Source: Sporichthya polymorpha DSM 43042 (lineage in GTDB: Bacteria > Actinomycetota > Actinomycetes > Sporichthyales > Sporichthyaceae). From it: a stretch of DNA of 64,000 nt. The stretch spans positions 2,328,907-2,392,906 of the forward strand of contig NZ_KB913029.1 of assembly GCF_000384115.1 (NCBI RefSeq). Direction: 5' to 3'. The translations under genes were made by a program, and so were the position numbers. This document shows, one piece after another, positions 34,790 through 43,034 of the stretch. The stretch's first letter is position 1, and each line of letters starts with the position of its first letter. Under the pieces are notes generated by a model. It ran no database searches, had not been told where the DNA came from, and saw nothing but the letters and a program-made list of their open reading frames with translations.

Positions 34790-35410
34790 ATGGAGACTCT
34801 GACCGCGGCCGCCGCCCCCGAGACGCCGGAGCCTCCGGTCGGCACGATCAGCTCGACCGAGGATCTGGGGCTCCTGACCTCGCTGCGGACGGCGGCCTTC
34901 GCCCTCAAGCGCGCCGGTATCCGGTTCGCGCTCGCCGGCAGCTTCGCGGTCCACGCCCGCGGGGGCCCGCTGCCCGAGCACGACGTCGACTTCTTCCTCC
35001 AGCCGCAGGACCGCGACGCCGCGGCGGCGGCGCTCGCGTCGACCGGACTGCGCGTGGAGCAGCCCCCACTGGACTGGCTGTTCAAGGCCTACGACGGCGA
35101 CCGGCTCGTCGACCTCATTCACGCGCCGATGCGCCGTCCCGTCGACCTCGCGCTGCTGGACCGCGCCGACGAGATGGACGTCGCCGCGCTGCGCATGCCG
35201 GTTCTCTCGGCGACGGATCTCGTCGTCTACAAGCTGCTGACGTTCAACGAGCACACATGTGACTTCGCGTCAGCGATCCCGACCGCCCGGGCCCTGCGCG
35301 AGCAGGTGGACTGGGACGTGGTCGCTGCCCACACCGCGGAGTCCCCGTTCGCGGCCGTGTTTCTCGACCTGCTCGGCCGCCTCGAGATCACCGGGGGAGC
35401 CGATGACTGA
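34790..35410 (+). CDS. nucleotidyltransferase-fold protein
   Basis: Minimal nucleotidyltransferase-like protein of 206 aa. The signature GSFAVHARGG followed by EHDVDFFLQP (the G-S ... D-x-D pattern) is present, as are DWLFKAYDGDRLVDLIHAP and SATDLVVYKLLTFNE, which resemble AbiEii-type and MNT-type toxins or antitoxins and UgpQ-like nucleotidyltransferases. No HEPN partner lies beside it. It overlaps the next gene by 8 bp. ATG 34790 follows the hairpin copy B by 52 bp. Substrate unknown; a role in modifying RNA or a metabolite is possible. Confidence 0.75.
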   Translation: METLTAAAAPETPEPPVGTISSTEDLGLLTSLRTAAFALKRAGIRFALAGSFAVHARGGPLPEHDVDFFLQPQDRDAAAAALASTGLRVEQPPLDWLFKAYDGDRLVDLIHAPMRRPVDLALLDRADEMDVAALRMPVLSATDLVVYKLLTFNEHTCDFASAIPTARALREQVDWDVVAAHTAESPFAAVFLDLLGRLEITGGADD

Positions 35411-35657
35411 CAGCCCGCCCGTCTACCTCGTCGCCCGACTGCGCGAGGCGCTCGCGTCCGACGAGCGCACGACCGAGCAGGGCGTGCGGGTCCGGGTCCG
35501 CAATGACGAGGTGTACCTCGACGGCCCGGTCGCCGACGCGGACCACCAGGCGGCGATCCGCGCGGTCGTCGCCGAGACCGCGCCCGGTCTGCGCGTGCAC
35601 GACGAGACCCACGTGCCGTCCGCGGCGGCGCCGACGACGTCGGAGGAACTGTCGTGA
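35403..35657 (+). CDS. BON-domain protein
   Basis: Product of 84 aa that is almost entirely one BON domain: VARLREALASDERTTEQGVR then VRVRNDEVYLDGPVADADHQ, with the conserved Gly after the third strand. BON modules bind lipids or membranes and are common in osmotic-stress proteins. No signal peptide, so cytoplasmic. Overlaps the preceding gene by 8 bp and the phosphoesterase start by 4 bp: a tightly coupled three-gene operon. Confidence 0.85.
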   Translation: MTDSPPVYLVARLREALASDERTTEQGVRVRVRNDEVYLDGPVADADHQAAIRAVVAETAPGLRVHDETHVPSAAAPTTSEELS

Positions 35658-36379
35658 TCCGCATCGCCGCCGTCGGCGACATCCACCTCGGCGAGAAGAG
35701 CCGCGGTGCGTTCCGCCCGGCGTTCGAGGAACTCCCGAACTGCGCGGACGTCCTGCTGCTCGCGGGCGACCTGACCCGGCACGGGACCGCCGCCGAGGCG
35801 AAGGTTCTCGCCGACGAGGTCGCCGACCTCGGGGTGCCCGTCATCGCCGTCCTCGGCAACCACGACTGGCACAGCGACGCCGCCGACCAGGTGACGGGCG
35901 CCCTGTATGACGTGGGCGTCCAGGTGCTCGAGGGCACCGGGACGGTGCTCGAGATCGACGGCTGCCGCCTCGGCGTCGCCGGGACGAAGGGGTTCTGCTG
36001 CGGCTTCCCCGGCCGCCAGGCGTCGGAGTTCGGCGAACCGGAGATGCGGGCCTTCGTCGCCCACGCGCGCAACCTGGCCGAGGCGTTCGGCGACGCGCTG
36101 CTCCAGTTGGAGTGCGACATCCGCGTCGGGCTGACCCACTACTCGCCGGTGAAGGACACCCTCGCCGGGGAGCCGCCGGAGATCCACGCCTTCCTCGGCG
36201 ACTACCACCTCGCCGAGGCCCTCGACAACGCCCAGGCCGACCTCGCCGTGCACGGCCACGCGCACGCCGGTAGCCCACGCGGTCTCACGGCGGGCGGGGT
36301 CCGCGTCCGGAACGTCGCGCACCCGGTGATCGGCACGGCCTTCTCGGTGTTCGAGCTTCCGCACCCGGACGTGCTCTAA
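35654..36379 (+). CDS. calcineurin-like metallophosphoesterase
   Basis: Two-metal phosphoesterase of 241 aa. The five motifs are complete: GDIHLGE (D-x-H), LLAGDLTRHG (GD), VLGNHDWHS (GNHD), LTHYSPVK (H) and HGHAHAG (GH-x-H). No membrane anchor. It resembles the YmdB/ICC-like branch that attacks nucleotides, cyclic nucleotides or phospho-proteins. The GTG start overlaps the BON gene by 4 bp. Substrate cannot be named from sequence. Confidence 0.92.
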   Translation: MIRIAAVGDIHLGEKSRGAFRPAFEELPNCADVLLLAGDLTRHGTAAEAKVLADEVADLGVPVIAVLGNHDWHSDAADQVTGALYDVGVQVLEGTGTVLEIDGCRLGVAGTKGFCCGFPGRQASEFGEPEMRAFVAHARNLAEAFGDALLQLECDIRVGLTHYSPVKDTLAGEPPEIHAFLGDYHLAEALDNAQADLAVHGHAHAGSPRGLTAGGVRVRNVAHPVIGTAFSVFELPHPDVL

Positions 36380-36390
36380 CGTCGGCAGGC

Positions 36391-37206
36391 ATGGCCGACG
36401 AACTGGGTGCCGTCGCCGACGAGCTGTACGGCCTGCCGGCGTCCGACTTCACCGCCGCCCGCAACGCCGCCGCGAAGACGGCGAAGGCGAAGGACCGCGA
36501 CCTCGCCGCCGCGATCACCGCGCTGCCGAAGCCCTCGACGTCCGCCTGGGTCGTCAACCAGCTGGTGCGCCAGCACCCCGACGACGTCGACGCGCTCCTC
36601 GAGCTCGGCGACGACCTCCGCTCCGCTGAGCGCGCCCGTGACCCCGACCGCATCCGCTCGCTGAGCCGCGAGCGCAACCTCCGCGTCCCGGCCCTGACGC
36701 GGCAGGCGAAGGCCCTCGCCGAGGAGCGCGGGCAGCCGGTGAGTGCGTCGGTCGCCGAGGAGATCGAGAGCACCCTCACCGCCGCCCTCGCGACCGAGGA
36801 GTTCGGGACGGCGGTCCGCAGTGGCCGCCTCACCAAGGCCCTCGTCTGGGCCGGGTTCGGCGAGATGCCCGCCCTCGCGTCCCTCGTCGCCGTCCCGTCC
36901 CCGGCGGCGAGGCCCAAGCCCGCCGCGAAGGGCAAGAGCAAGGACGACGCCGCCGCGAAAGCCGCCGCCGAGGGAGCCGAGCGCGAGGCCGCCGCGGCCG
37001 CCGAGGCCGAGCGCCGCGCCGCGGAGGAGCGGGAGCGGGAGCTCACCGAGGCGCGGGAGGCCGCCGCCGAGGCCGACCGCCGGGTCGAGGAGCTCACCGC
37101 GACCGTCGACGACCTCACCCAGCAGCTGGAGTGGGCGAAGAAGCAGCTCACCTCCGCCCGCCGCGAGGCCAAGTCCGCTGCCCGCCTCGTCCGCGACCTC
37201 TCCTGA
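36391..37206 (+). CDS. conserved coiled-coil protein of unknown function
   Basis: Product of 271 aa. The N-terminal 160 residues match a widespread actinobacterial family (ADELYGLPASDFTAARNAAA, and LPKPSTSAWVVNQLVRQHPD). An Ala/Lys/Glu-rich region and a long coiled coil (about 190-265, heptads in VEELTATVDDLTQQLEWAKK) follow. No known enzymatic motif. ATG 36391 follows the phosphoesterase stop by 11 bp. The gene ends 15 bp before palindromic repeat copy 3, which probably terminates it. Confidence 0.8.
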   Translation: MADELGAVADELYGLPASDFTAARNAAAKTAKAKDRDLAAAITALPKPSTSAWVVNQLVRQHPDDVDALLELGDDLRSAERARDPDRIRSLSRERNLRVPALTRQAKALAEERGQPVSASVAEEIESTLTAALATEEFGTAVRSGRLTKALVWAGFGEMPALASLVAVPSPAARPKPAAKGKSKDDAAAKAAAEGAEREAAAAAEAERRAAEERERELTEAREAAAEADRRVEELTATVDDLTQQLEWAKKQLTSARREAKSAARLVRDLS

Positions 37207-37221
37207 CCCCCGCCGCCCCCG

Positions 37222-37279
37222 TGTGACAAAAGGGTGACACCCCTTACTGCGCAGTAAGGGGTGTCACCCTTTCTTGACA
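37222..37279. repeat. palindromic repeat copy 3 (44-bp perfect core), bidirectional terminator-like
   Basis: Core palindrome 37229-37272 centred on TTACTGCGCAGTAA, with an imperfect left shoulder (GTGACAAAA against TCTTGACA). Lies between the convergent coiled-coil gene and the SpoIIE phosphatase gene. The left arm has drifted, unlike copies 1 and 2. Confidence 0.93.
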
Positions 37280-37308
37280 TCGGCACAGGCGGCGCACAGG
37301 GTCCGGCC

Positions 37309-37336
37309 GGGCGGGCGGGCGGGCGGGCGGGCGGGC
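37309..37336. repeat. seven tandem GGGC units
   Basis: Seven copies of the 4-mer GGGC in the gap between palindromic repeat copy 3 and the phosphatase stop. The spaced GGG runs could form a G-quadruplex, and the array is a likely site of slippage. Confidence 0.85.
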
Positions 37337-37340
37337 CGGC

Positions 37341-40064
37341 TCAGGCGGGGCCGCGGTACTCGGCGATCAGGAGGGCGAGGTCGTCGTTGAGGCGGGAGCG
37401 GCCGGCGCGGGCGCGGAGCGAGGTGAGGACGGCGTCGAGGAGCCCGAGGTGGTCGCGGCCGAGCTCGGGGCGGAGGAGAGCGACGAAGTCGAGGAACCGG
37501 CCCTGGGGGTCGCGGGTCTCGATGGCACCGTCGGTGTAGAGCAGGAGCCGGTCGCCGGGGGAGAGGCGGCCGGTGTCGACGCCCGGCTGGACGCCGAGCC
37601 CGAGGGGGACGGTGTACTGCGACCCGACCTCGGTCACCTGACTGCCTGTCAGCAAGAGCGCCGGCGGATGCCCGCAGGACGTGACGGAGAAGCTGCCGTC
37701 GTCCGCGATCTCGGCCAGCAACGCGGTGACGAAGTCCTCCTCCCCGAGGTGCGGACGCAACCGCCGGTCGAGCTGGGTCGCGACGGCCGGCAGGTCCGCC
37801 AGCTCCGCCGCGACGGCTCTGAACTCCCCGAGCACGATCGTCGCCATCCGCACCGCGGACAGGCCCTTGCCGCGGACGTCGCCGATCAGCAGCCGCACCG
37901 ACCCGCGCCGGGCGACGACCTCGTACAGGTCCCCGCCGACCTGGGCCTCGGCGGCCGCGCCGATGTACCGCGCGGCGAGGGCGACCGGCCCGATCCGGGC
38001 GGGCGGCGGGGCGAGGATCGCGCGCTGCGCGGCGTCGGCGACCCGACGGATGTCCGCGAGCTGCCCGGTCTTCTCCCGGTAGGCCGCGGCCGACCGCAGC
38101 GCCGCGGCGACCCGGCGCGCGATGTCCTGCGCGAACGGCACGTCACTGGCGACGTAGCGCCGCGAGTCGTCCGCGTACACGAGCGTCAGGACGCCGGAGA
38201 TCTCGTCCTCGAACGCGAACGGCACGACCAGCGCGCTCGAGCTGCCGAGCTGGTGCAGCAGCTCCAGGTGGCCCAGGTCCACCGCGGCGGTCGCGAGCAT
38301 GTCCGCCGTGACGTCGTCGAACAGCTCCGGCTGCATGGTGCGGATCGCGCGCCCGGTCCCGATGTCGGTGTTCGGCTGCACCGGGTACCGCCGCATCATC
38401 TCCTGCGCGATGACGTTCCGCTCGGGATCGACGTGCGCGATCGCGGCCATGCGCAGCGCCCCGTCCTCGGCGAGCTGAACCGAGCACCAGTCGGCGAACC
38501 GAGGGACCATCAGTTCCAGCGTCGCCTGCAGGGTCGCGTCGTAGTCGAGGGTCCCGGACAGGACGATCGACGCGTCCGCGATGAACGCCAGCCGCTCGTT
38601 CGCCGCGGCGAGCTTCGCGTTCGCCTCGGCGACGCGCTCCGAACTGATCGCCCGCTCGAGCGCCTGCGCGAGGGTGTCCGCCAACGTGGTGACGATCGAG
38701 CTGCGGCTCTCCTCGTCGAGGCCGACGAGTGGGAACGTCACGGTCAGGACGCCGATGCACTCCGCGCCGACGACGAGGGGTGCGATGTGCACCGTCCGGT
38801 CCTCGGCGAAGCGGGCCGCGAGGCCGGGGAAGCGCTCGCCGGCGGCGCGGCCGCGGAGCTCCATCGGCCGCCGGGACCGCGCCACCTCGGCGAGGGGGTC
38901 CTCGCCGGCGAGGTCGACCACGTGCGCGGCCGCCTCGCCCCCGGCCGCAAGGGGCTCCAGAACCGCGCCGCGGAGCAGATGGATCGCCGACCCGGTCGCG
39001 TCGAGGTGACGGGCCGCGCTGGAGGTCAGGGTCTCGGCGATGTCCGCGACGCCCCGGGCCTGGCTGAGCTCGCCGGTGATCAGCTGCAGGCGGCTGAGCC
39101 GGTCCGAGACGTCGCGGAGCGTCGACAGTCGCGTGACCTCGGCCGCGAGCGCCTGCGGGAAGCTCGGCACGACCGGCAGCGGGCCACCGGCGGCGAGGGC
39201 GCGCAGCCGGTCGATGAGCCCCTGCACGTACCACTGCCGGAACACGCGGTGCGCGGGCGGCGTCTCGAGCGTCAGCAAGGCTGCGTTGCGCGCGTACGCG
39301 TCGACCTTGTCCAGCGCCGCCAGGTACCGCTCGCCCGCCGCGGCCGCGGAGACGGGCAGCGTCAGCACCAGGTCGGTCTCGACGTCACCCCGGTCAGCGG
39401 CGGCGACGGCCTGCCGCTTGATCTCGGTCCGGGCGAGGGCGAAGTCCTCCGCCATGGTGTCGATGAGCTCGACGAGCTCGGGCGGCGGCCGGCTCTCCGT
39501 GACGTCCGACCCCGCGGTCACGAGGTGGAACTCCCGCAGGACGTTGTCGACGTGCCCCTTGGCCGCGAGCAGCAGGTCGGTCGGCACGGACCCGAGCCGC
39601 ACCGTGAACACCGGCTCGTCCGAGTCCGCCCCGGGGATCTCGAACTGGCTCAGGTCGAGGCCGGCGAGGCTGTGCAGGCTCGCTCCGCTGGGCCCGGAGC
39701 TCACCTCGGCCCACACGATCTTGCGCCCGTCCGCCGCCGGTTCGACACCCCAGCCGGCGGTCGTCGCGGCGACGAGGGCGAGGCCGCGGCCGGTCATCGA
39801 GTGCGGGTTCAGCGGTGGCGCGATCGGCAGGTCCCGGCCGCCGTCCTCGACCTCGATCCGCGCGCCACCGTCCGTGCGCTTGACCCGTACGACGATCGGC
39901 GCTGCGGCGTGCAGGACCGAGTTCGTGACGAGCTCGGTGACGACGAGCTCCGCGGTGCCGACCGTGTCGCCGGGGGCGTCGGCCAGCTCCGTGGCGACGA
40001 ACCGGCGGGCCTTGGTGGCGGCGTCCGGCTCGGCCGCGAGCACCAGCTCGGACGCAGCCGGCAC
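37341..40064 (-). CDS. multidomain sensor phosphatase: HATPase - GAF - GAF - SpoIIE/PP2C
   Basis: Cytoplasmic stress-signalling protein of 907 aa. Order: an RsbW-like HATPase domain (about 10-130, with VVTELVTNSVLHAAAPIVVR and MTGRGLALVAATTAGWG); a helical linker; two GAF sensor domains (about 330-470 and 500-660, each near LALAQALERAISSERVAEAN-type boundaries); and a C-terminal SpoIIE phosphatase with VGGDLYEVV, GDVRGKGLSAVR, CGHPPALLL, LLLYTDGAIETRD and the final DDLALLIAEY. It can in principle both phosphorylate and dephosphorylate anti-anti-sigma proteins. GTG 40064 with a GAGGAGG site is preferred over ATG 40103. Confidence 0.93.
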   Translation of the reverse strand: MPAASELVLAAEPDAATKARRFVATELADAPGDTVGTAELVVTELVTNSVLHAAAPIVVRVKRTDGGARIEVEDGGRDLPIAPPLNPHSMTGRGLALVAATTAGWGVEPAADGRKIVWAEVSSGPSGASLHSLAGLDLSQFEIPGADSDEPVFTVRLGSVPTDLLLAAKGHVDNVLREFHLVTAGSDVTESRPPPELVELIDTMAEDFALARTEIKRQAVAAADRGDVETDLVLTLPVSAAAAGERYLAALDKVDAYARNAALLTLETPPAHRVFRQWYVQGLIDRLRALAAGGPLPVVPSFPQALAAEVTRLSTLRDVSDRLSRLQLITGELSQARGVADIAETLTSSAARHLDATGSAIHLLRGAVLEPLAAGGEAAAHVVDLAGEDPLAEVARSRRPMELRGRAAGERFPGLAARFAEDRTVHIAPLVVGAECIGVLTVTFPLVGLDEESRSSIVTTLADTLAQALERAISSERVAEANAKLAAANERLAFIADASIVLSGTLDYDATLQATLELMVPRFADWCSVQLAEDGALRMAAIAHVDPERNVIAQEMMRRYPVQPNTDIGTGRAIRTMQPELFDDVTADMLATAAVDLGHLELLHQLGSSSALVVPFAFEDEISGVLTLVYADDSRRYVASDVPFAQDIARRVAAALRSAAAYREKTGQLADIRRVADAAQRAILAPPPARIGPVALAARYIGAAAEAQVGGDLYEVVARRGSVRLLIGDVRGKGLSAVRMATIVLGEFRAVAAELADLPAVATQLDRRLRPHLGEEDFVTALLAEIADDGSFSVTSCGHPPALLLTGSQVTEVGSQYTVPLGLGVQPGVDTGRLSPGDRLLLYTDGAIETRDPQGRFLDFVALLRPELGRDHLGLLDAVLTSLRARAGRSRLNDDLALLIAEYRGPA

Positions 40065-40201
40065 GGGGGGCCTCCTCGCAGAACGACGCGGGTCACGCCT
40101 CATTCTGCCTGCTCAGGACGCGCACCGCCCGACCGCTGGCCCGTGGGAGGGGCGCGGCCGGGCGGCGGGCGATCGAAGCGCCGGCGAGTGCTGGAGAAGT
40201 G

Positions 40202-40765
40202 CTAGAGCTTGCTGTCCTCCGGCAGGGCGACGCGGCGTTCCGCGTCGAGCAACTCCTCGTCGGACAGTGCGAGTTCGGTGGGGTCAGCGTCGTCCAGCAC
40301 GTCCGCGCCCACCTCGTCGACGACGCGCTCGGCGTCGGGAACCTCGTCCGGATCCGGGATCACATGCACAGCTGCCTCCTCGGCCGATGCGCCGGCACCG
40401 TCGATGCCGACGTCCGTGGCGAACAGGTCCTTGTCAGTGTCGCTCCGCGACCCGGCGTCGTCCTCGACGAGACGACCGGCCCGCTGGGCGCCGACCTCAC
40501 CGCCGACGGACTCGCGGTCGTCGTCGCCGGTCTCAGGTTCCTCCTGCGCGAGCCGCTGGTCCAGGGACTCCCCGTGGGACTCCTCCCACTCGGTGTTTCC
40601 GTAGCGCTGGCCCGCCGACCACTTCTCGGGCGGGGAGTACCCCTCGTCGAGGGGTTCCTTGAGCCCGCGCTCGTCGACCAGGCTGTCACCCATCGACTGC
40701 GGCTGGTCCTCGTCGTCGACGCTGTAGCCGTTGTAGATCTCGTTCTCCTCCGACGGCTGCGACAT
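40202..40765 (-). CDS. DUF5709 protein
   Basis: Acidic, intrinsically disordered-looking protein of 187 aa of the DUF5709 family, frequent in Actinobacteria. The family core includes YSVDDEDQPQSMGDSLVDER, then GYSPPEKWSAGQRYGNTEWE and ESLDQRLAQEEPE. It is poor in Cys and rich in Asp and Glu. ATG 40765 has a GGAGGTG site. Of unknown function; association with stress regulons is inferred from neighbours (ANTAR, SpoIIE phosphatase). Confidence 0.85.
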   Translation of the reverse strand: MSQPSEENEIYNGYSVDDEDQPQSMGDSLVDERGLKEPLDEGYSPPEKWSAGQRYGNTEWEESHGESLDQRLAQEEPETGDDDRESVGGEVGAQRAGRLVEDDAGSRSDTDKDLFATDVGIDGAGASAEEAAVHVIPDPDEVPDAERVVDEVGADVLDDADPTELALSDEELLDAERRVALPEDSKL

Positions 40766-40833
40766 CGGGGCACCTCCTCGTGGACGGGCTTACCTTCTCG
40801 AGGCTTCCCACCCCGGCCGCCGGCACACGTCGA

Positions 40834-41100
40834 TCAGCCAGGCGTGACCTCTCCGGCGCGGGTGCGCACCACCTCGGCCGCGACGTCGATGAGCTTGCGG
40901 TTCGAGCGGTTGGACTGCACGCGGAGGTGGTCGAACGCGGCGTCCTCGTCGAGGTCCAGCCGGAGCATCAACATGCCCTTCGCCTGCTCGATCACGCCGC
41001 GGTTGCGCATGGCGAGGCGCAGGCCCTCCACCTCGGCCTGAAGCTGCGTCAGGTGGGGGTCCTCGGCGGTCTCCGGAGTCTCCTGCTCGACCTCGATCAC
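40834..41100 (-). CDS. ANTAR-domain RNA-binding antiterminator
   Basis: Small protein of 88 aa consisting of a short helix, then an ANTAR domain (about 35-85): GVIEQAKGMLMLRLDLDEDA and FDHLRVQSNRSNRKLIDVAA, with the conserved A-KG-LM signature. ANTAR proteins bind tandem RNA hairpins to prevent termination. There is no receiver or GAF sensor in this copy, so it depends on another signal. Nearby hairpin families might be relevant but nothing links them directly. GTG 41100. Confidence 0.9.
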   Translation of the reverse strand: MIEVEQETPETAEDPHLTQLQAEVEGLRLAMRNRGVIEQAKGMLMLRLDLDEDAAFDHLRVQSNRSNRKLIDVAAEVVRTRAGEVTPG

Positions 41101-41113
41101 GGGTCCCTGGGGG

Positions 41114-41365
41114 CTACTGCTCCGCGTCCTGGCCGTCGGAGCGCTCCTGGCCGCCGATGCCGACGTCGTCCCCCCGGGTCGGGATGGGCGACGCGGTGCC
41201 GGCGTCCGCGAGCCCCGGCTCGGCGCTCTGCGCCGGCGCGGTCGTCTGCGTCCCCGGGCTGAGCGGGCCGTCGTCGTCGTAGACCTCGTCCTCCCCGCAG
41301 GCGGCGGCGCTGCCGAGCACGAGCACGGCGGTCAGAACGGCGGGGGCGGAACGGGGCAGGGACAT
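41114..41365 (-). CDS. small secreted lipoprotein
   Basis: Product of 83 aa. The signal peptide MSLPRSAPAVLTAVLVLGSA ends in the lipobox AAAC (Cys at about 23), then a low-complexity Asp/Pro/Thr-rich surface segment (CGEDEVYDDDGPLSPGTQTT). No fold recognised. ATG 41365 follows GAAGGAGAG. Thirteen bp separate its stop from the ANTAR gene start, so they may be co-transcribed. Confidence 0.75.
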   Translation of the reverse strand: MSLPRSAPAVLTAVLVLGSAAACGEDEVYDDDGPLSPGTQTTAPAQSAEPGLADAGTASPIPTRGDDVGIGGQERSDGQDAEQ

Positions 41366-41444
41366 GGACTCTCCTTCGGCTCGTGGCCGCACTACCCCGA
41401 GGCCCGCGCGGAATTCCCCCCCGGGCGAGGCCGTTGCACCGGGC

Positions 41445-42167
41445 ATGTCCGACGTCACGCCCGAACAGACCCGCGTCCTCGTCGTCACCGCCCACCCCGA
41501 CGACGTCGACTACGGCGTCGCCGGCTCGATCGCCCGCTGGACCGCGGAGGGCATCGAGGTGGCCTACTGCATCGTCACCGACGGTGACGCCGGTGGGAAC
41601 GATCCCTCGATCAGCCGCGCCGAGATGGCCGCGCAGCGCCGGGAGGAGCAGCTCAAGGCCGCGTCCGTGGTCGGCGTCCGGCAGGTCGAGTTCCTCGGCT
41701 ACCCCGACGGCCGCCTGACGGTGAGCCTGGAGCTGCGCCGCGACATCTCGCGCGTGATCCGACAGTTCCGCCCGACCCGCGTGATCACGCAGCACCCGGT
41801 CCGCGACCTGCGCAGCATGTACGGCAGCCACCCGGACCACACGGCGACCGGCGAGGCCGCGTTCTGCGCCGTCTACCCCGACGCCCGCAACGAGTTCGCC
41901 CACCCCGAGCTGCTCGCCGTCGACGGCCTCGCGCCCCACACCGTCTCCGAGATCTGGGTTCTCTCCCCGGGCGGGGGCGACGTCACCGTCGACATCACCG
42001 ACACCTTCGACCGCAAGATGGCCGCGCTGTGGGCGCACGTCTCCCAGACGGCCCACCTTCCCGACCTCGAGCAGCGCATGCGCGAGTGGGGCGCCGCCCA
42101 GGCGGTGGCGGGGAACCTTCCGTCGGGACGCCTCGGCGAGTCGTTCGTCGTGCTCGACACCCGTTAA
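41445..42167 (+). CDS. PIG-L/LmbE-family N-acetyl sugar deacetylase
   Basis: Zinc-dependent deacetylase of 240 aa with the family motif AHPDDVDYGVAGSIARW near the N-terminus (H-P-D-D, two metal ligands), GDAGGNDPS, and HPDHTATGEAAFCAVYPDAR with the third ligand. Members include MshB and Mca of mycothiol metabolism and antibiotic deacetylases; this one is close in length to the free LmbE-like group, and its substrate is not obvious. Divergent from the lipoprotein gene. Followed by hairpin copy C. Confidence 0.9.
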   Translation: MSDVTPEQTRVLVVTAHPDDVDYGVAGSIARWTAEGIEVAYCIVTDGDAGGNDPSISRAEMAAQRREEQLKAASVVGVRQVEFLGYPDGRLTVSLELRRDISRVIRQFRPTRVITQHPVRDLRSMYGSHPDHTATGEAAFCAVYPDARNEFAHPELLAVDGLAPHTVSEIWVLSPGGGDVTVDITDTFDRKMAALWAHVSQTAHLPDLEQRMREWGAAQAVAGNLPSGRLGESFVVLDTR

Positions 42168-42174
42168 GACGTTG

Positions 42175-42216
42175 CGTCCGGCCAACTGAGGCCAATAGCC
42201 CACAGTTGGCCGGACG
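42175..42216. repeat. hairpin family copy C (14-bp stem, 14-nt loop)
   Basis: The arms CGTCCGGCCAACTG and complement flank the loop AGGCCAATAGCCCA. The outer TTGCGTCC and GGACG bases and an ATAGC in the loop agree with copies A and B, while the inner stem differs completely. Lies between convergent PIG-L and a small ORF; here no gene is truncated. Confidence 0.8.
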
Positions 42217-42229
42217 TTACGAGCTCAGC

Positions 42230-42436
42230 TCAGTCCGCGGCGGCGCGGCGCTCGGCTCCGGTCTCGCCGGAGAAGTCCTCGTCGCCGGCGACCCGGCCGA
42301 CGAACTCCTCGGCCTTGCTGGTCCCGGTCGTGCCGCCCTCGGTGTCCCGGCGGTCCGGGTCACCCCCGGTGGCCCGGGAGTCGACGCGCGCCTCGTCGGG
42401 CTCGACGTCGGACTCGGTCTTCTGGCGTCCGCTCAT
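42230..42436 (-). CDS. small hydrophilic protein of unknown function
   Basis: Product of 68 aa, highly charged (MSGRQKTESDVEPDEARVDS, then TSKAEEFVGRVAGDEDFSGE). No Cys, no hydrophobic segment, likely disordered. The ATG follows AGGAGAG, and codon use is typical of the window, which favours a real gene. Its 43-bp spacing from the SRPBCC gene upstream suggests one transcript. Confidence 0.6.
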   Translation of the reverse strand: MSGRQKTESDVEPDEARVDSRATGGDPDRRDTEGGTTGTSKAEEFVGRVAGDEDFSGETGAERRAAAD

Positions 42437-42479
42437 GGCGCTCTCCTCTCGACGCGACGACGCGACCCGGCGAACCCGG

Positions 42480-42938
42480 TCAGGGCTTCGGCCGGTCGAC
42501 CTCGCCGCGCCAGGCGCCGGTCTCGGCGCCGCGCTCCTCGATGAACTCCTTGAACCGGCCGAGGTCGCCGTCGATCTGGCGGCCGATCATGCCGGTCGCG
42601 AGGCCGAGCTTCTCGAGCATCCCGCCCTCGATGTCCATCTGAAGGGTGAGGCGGGTCTGGGCCTCGTCGAGGCGGTGGAACGTGACGACGCCGGCCTGCT
42701 CGGTCTCGCCGTTGGTCGTGGTCCACGCGATCCGCTCGTCCGGGATCTGCTCGGTGATGCGGGTCTCGAACTCGCGCTCGGCGCCCATCACGTTGGTCTT
42801 CCAGCGGCTGCGGGTGTCGTCGATCTGCTCGACCGACTCGACGCCGTCCATGAACCGGGGGAACTCCTCGAGCTGCGTCCACTGGTTGTAGGCCGTCGAC
42901 ACGGGGACGGCGACGTCGACCGTCTTGAGCAGCGTCAT
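42480..42938 (-). CDS. SRPBCC (START-like) ligand-binding protein
   Basis: Cyclase/dehydrase-type SRPBCC protein of 152 aa with the helix-grip pattern: VDVAVPVSTAYNQWTQLEEF, PRFMDGVESVEQIDDTRSRW, ITEQIPDERIAWTTTNGETE and the C-terminal helix GRFKEFIEERG. Holds a hydrophobic ligand in its cavity; relatives occur in actinobacterial stress regulons. ATG 42938 with a GAAGGAGAG site. The gene is first of a pair with the small acidic protein. Confidence 0.88.
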   Translation of the reverse strand: MTLLKTVDVAVPVSTAYNQWTQLEEFPRFMDGVESVEQIDDTRSRWKTNVMGAEREFETRITEQIPDERIAWTTTNGETEQAGVVTFHRLDEAQTRLTLQMDIEGGMLEKLGLATGMIGRQIDGDLGRFKEFIEERGAETGAWRGEVDRPKP

Positions 42939-43034
42939 GTCGCTCTCCTTCGTTTCGGGCACAACCCGTTTCGGGCGCGCCGTGATCACTCGGAGAGAGC
43001 CCTACCCGGGCCGGGGCCGGAAACTCGGGAGCAG

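Noticed and set aside
43002-43024. SigB/SigF-type promoter for the SRPBCC gene (GGGTAG with GTTTCC upstream on the minus strand)
   Set aside because: The distance between GTTT and GGGTA is 13 bp, too short for this class (16-17 bp).
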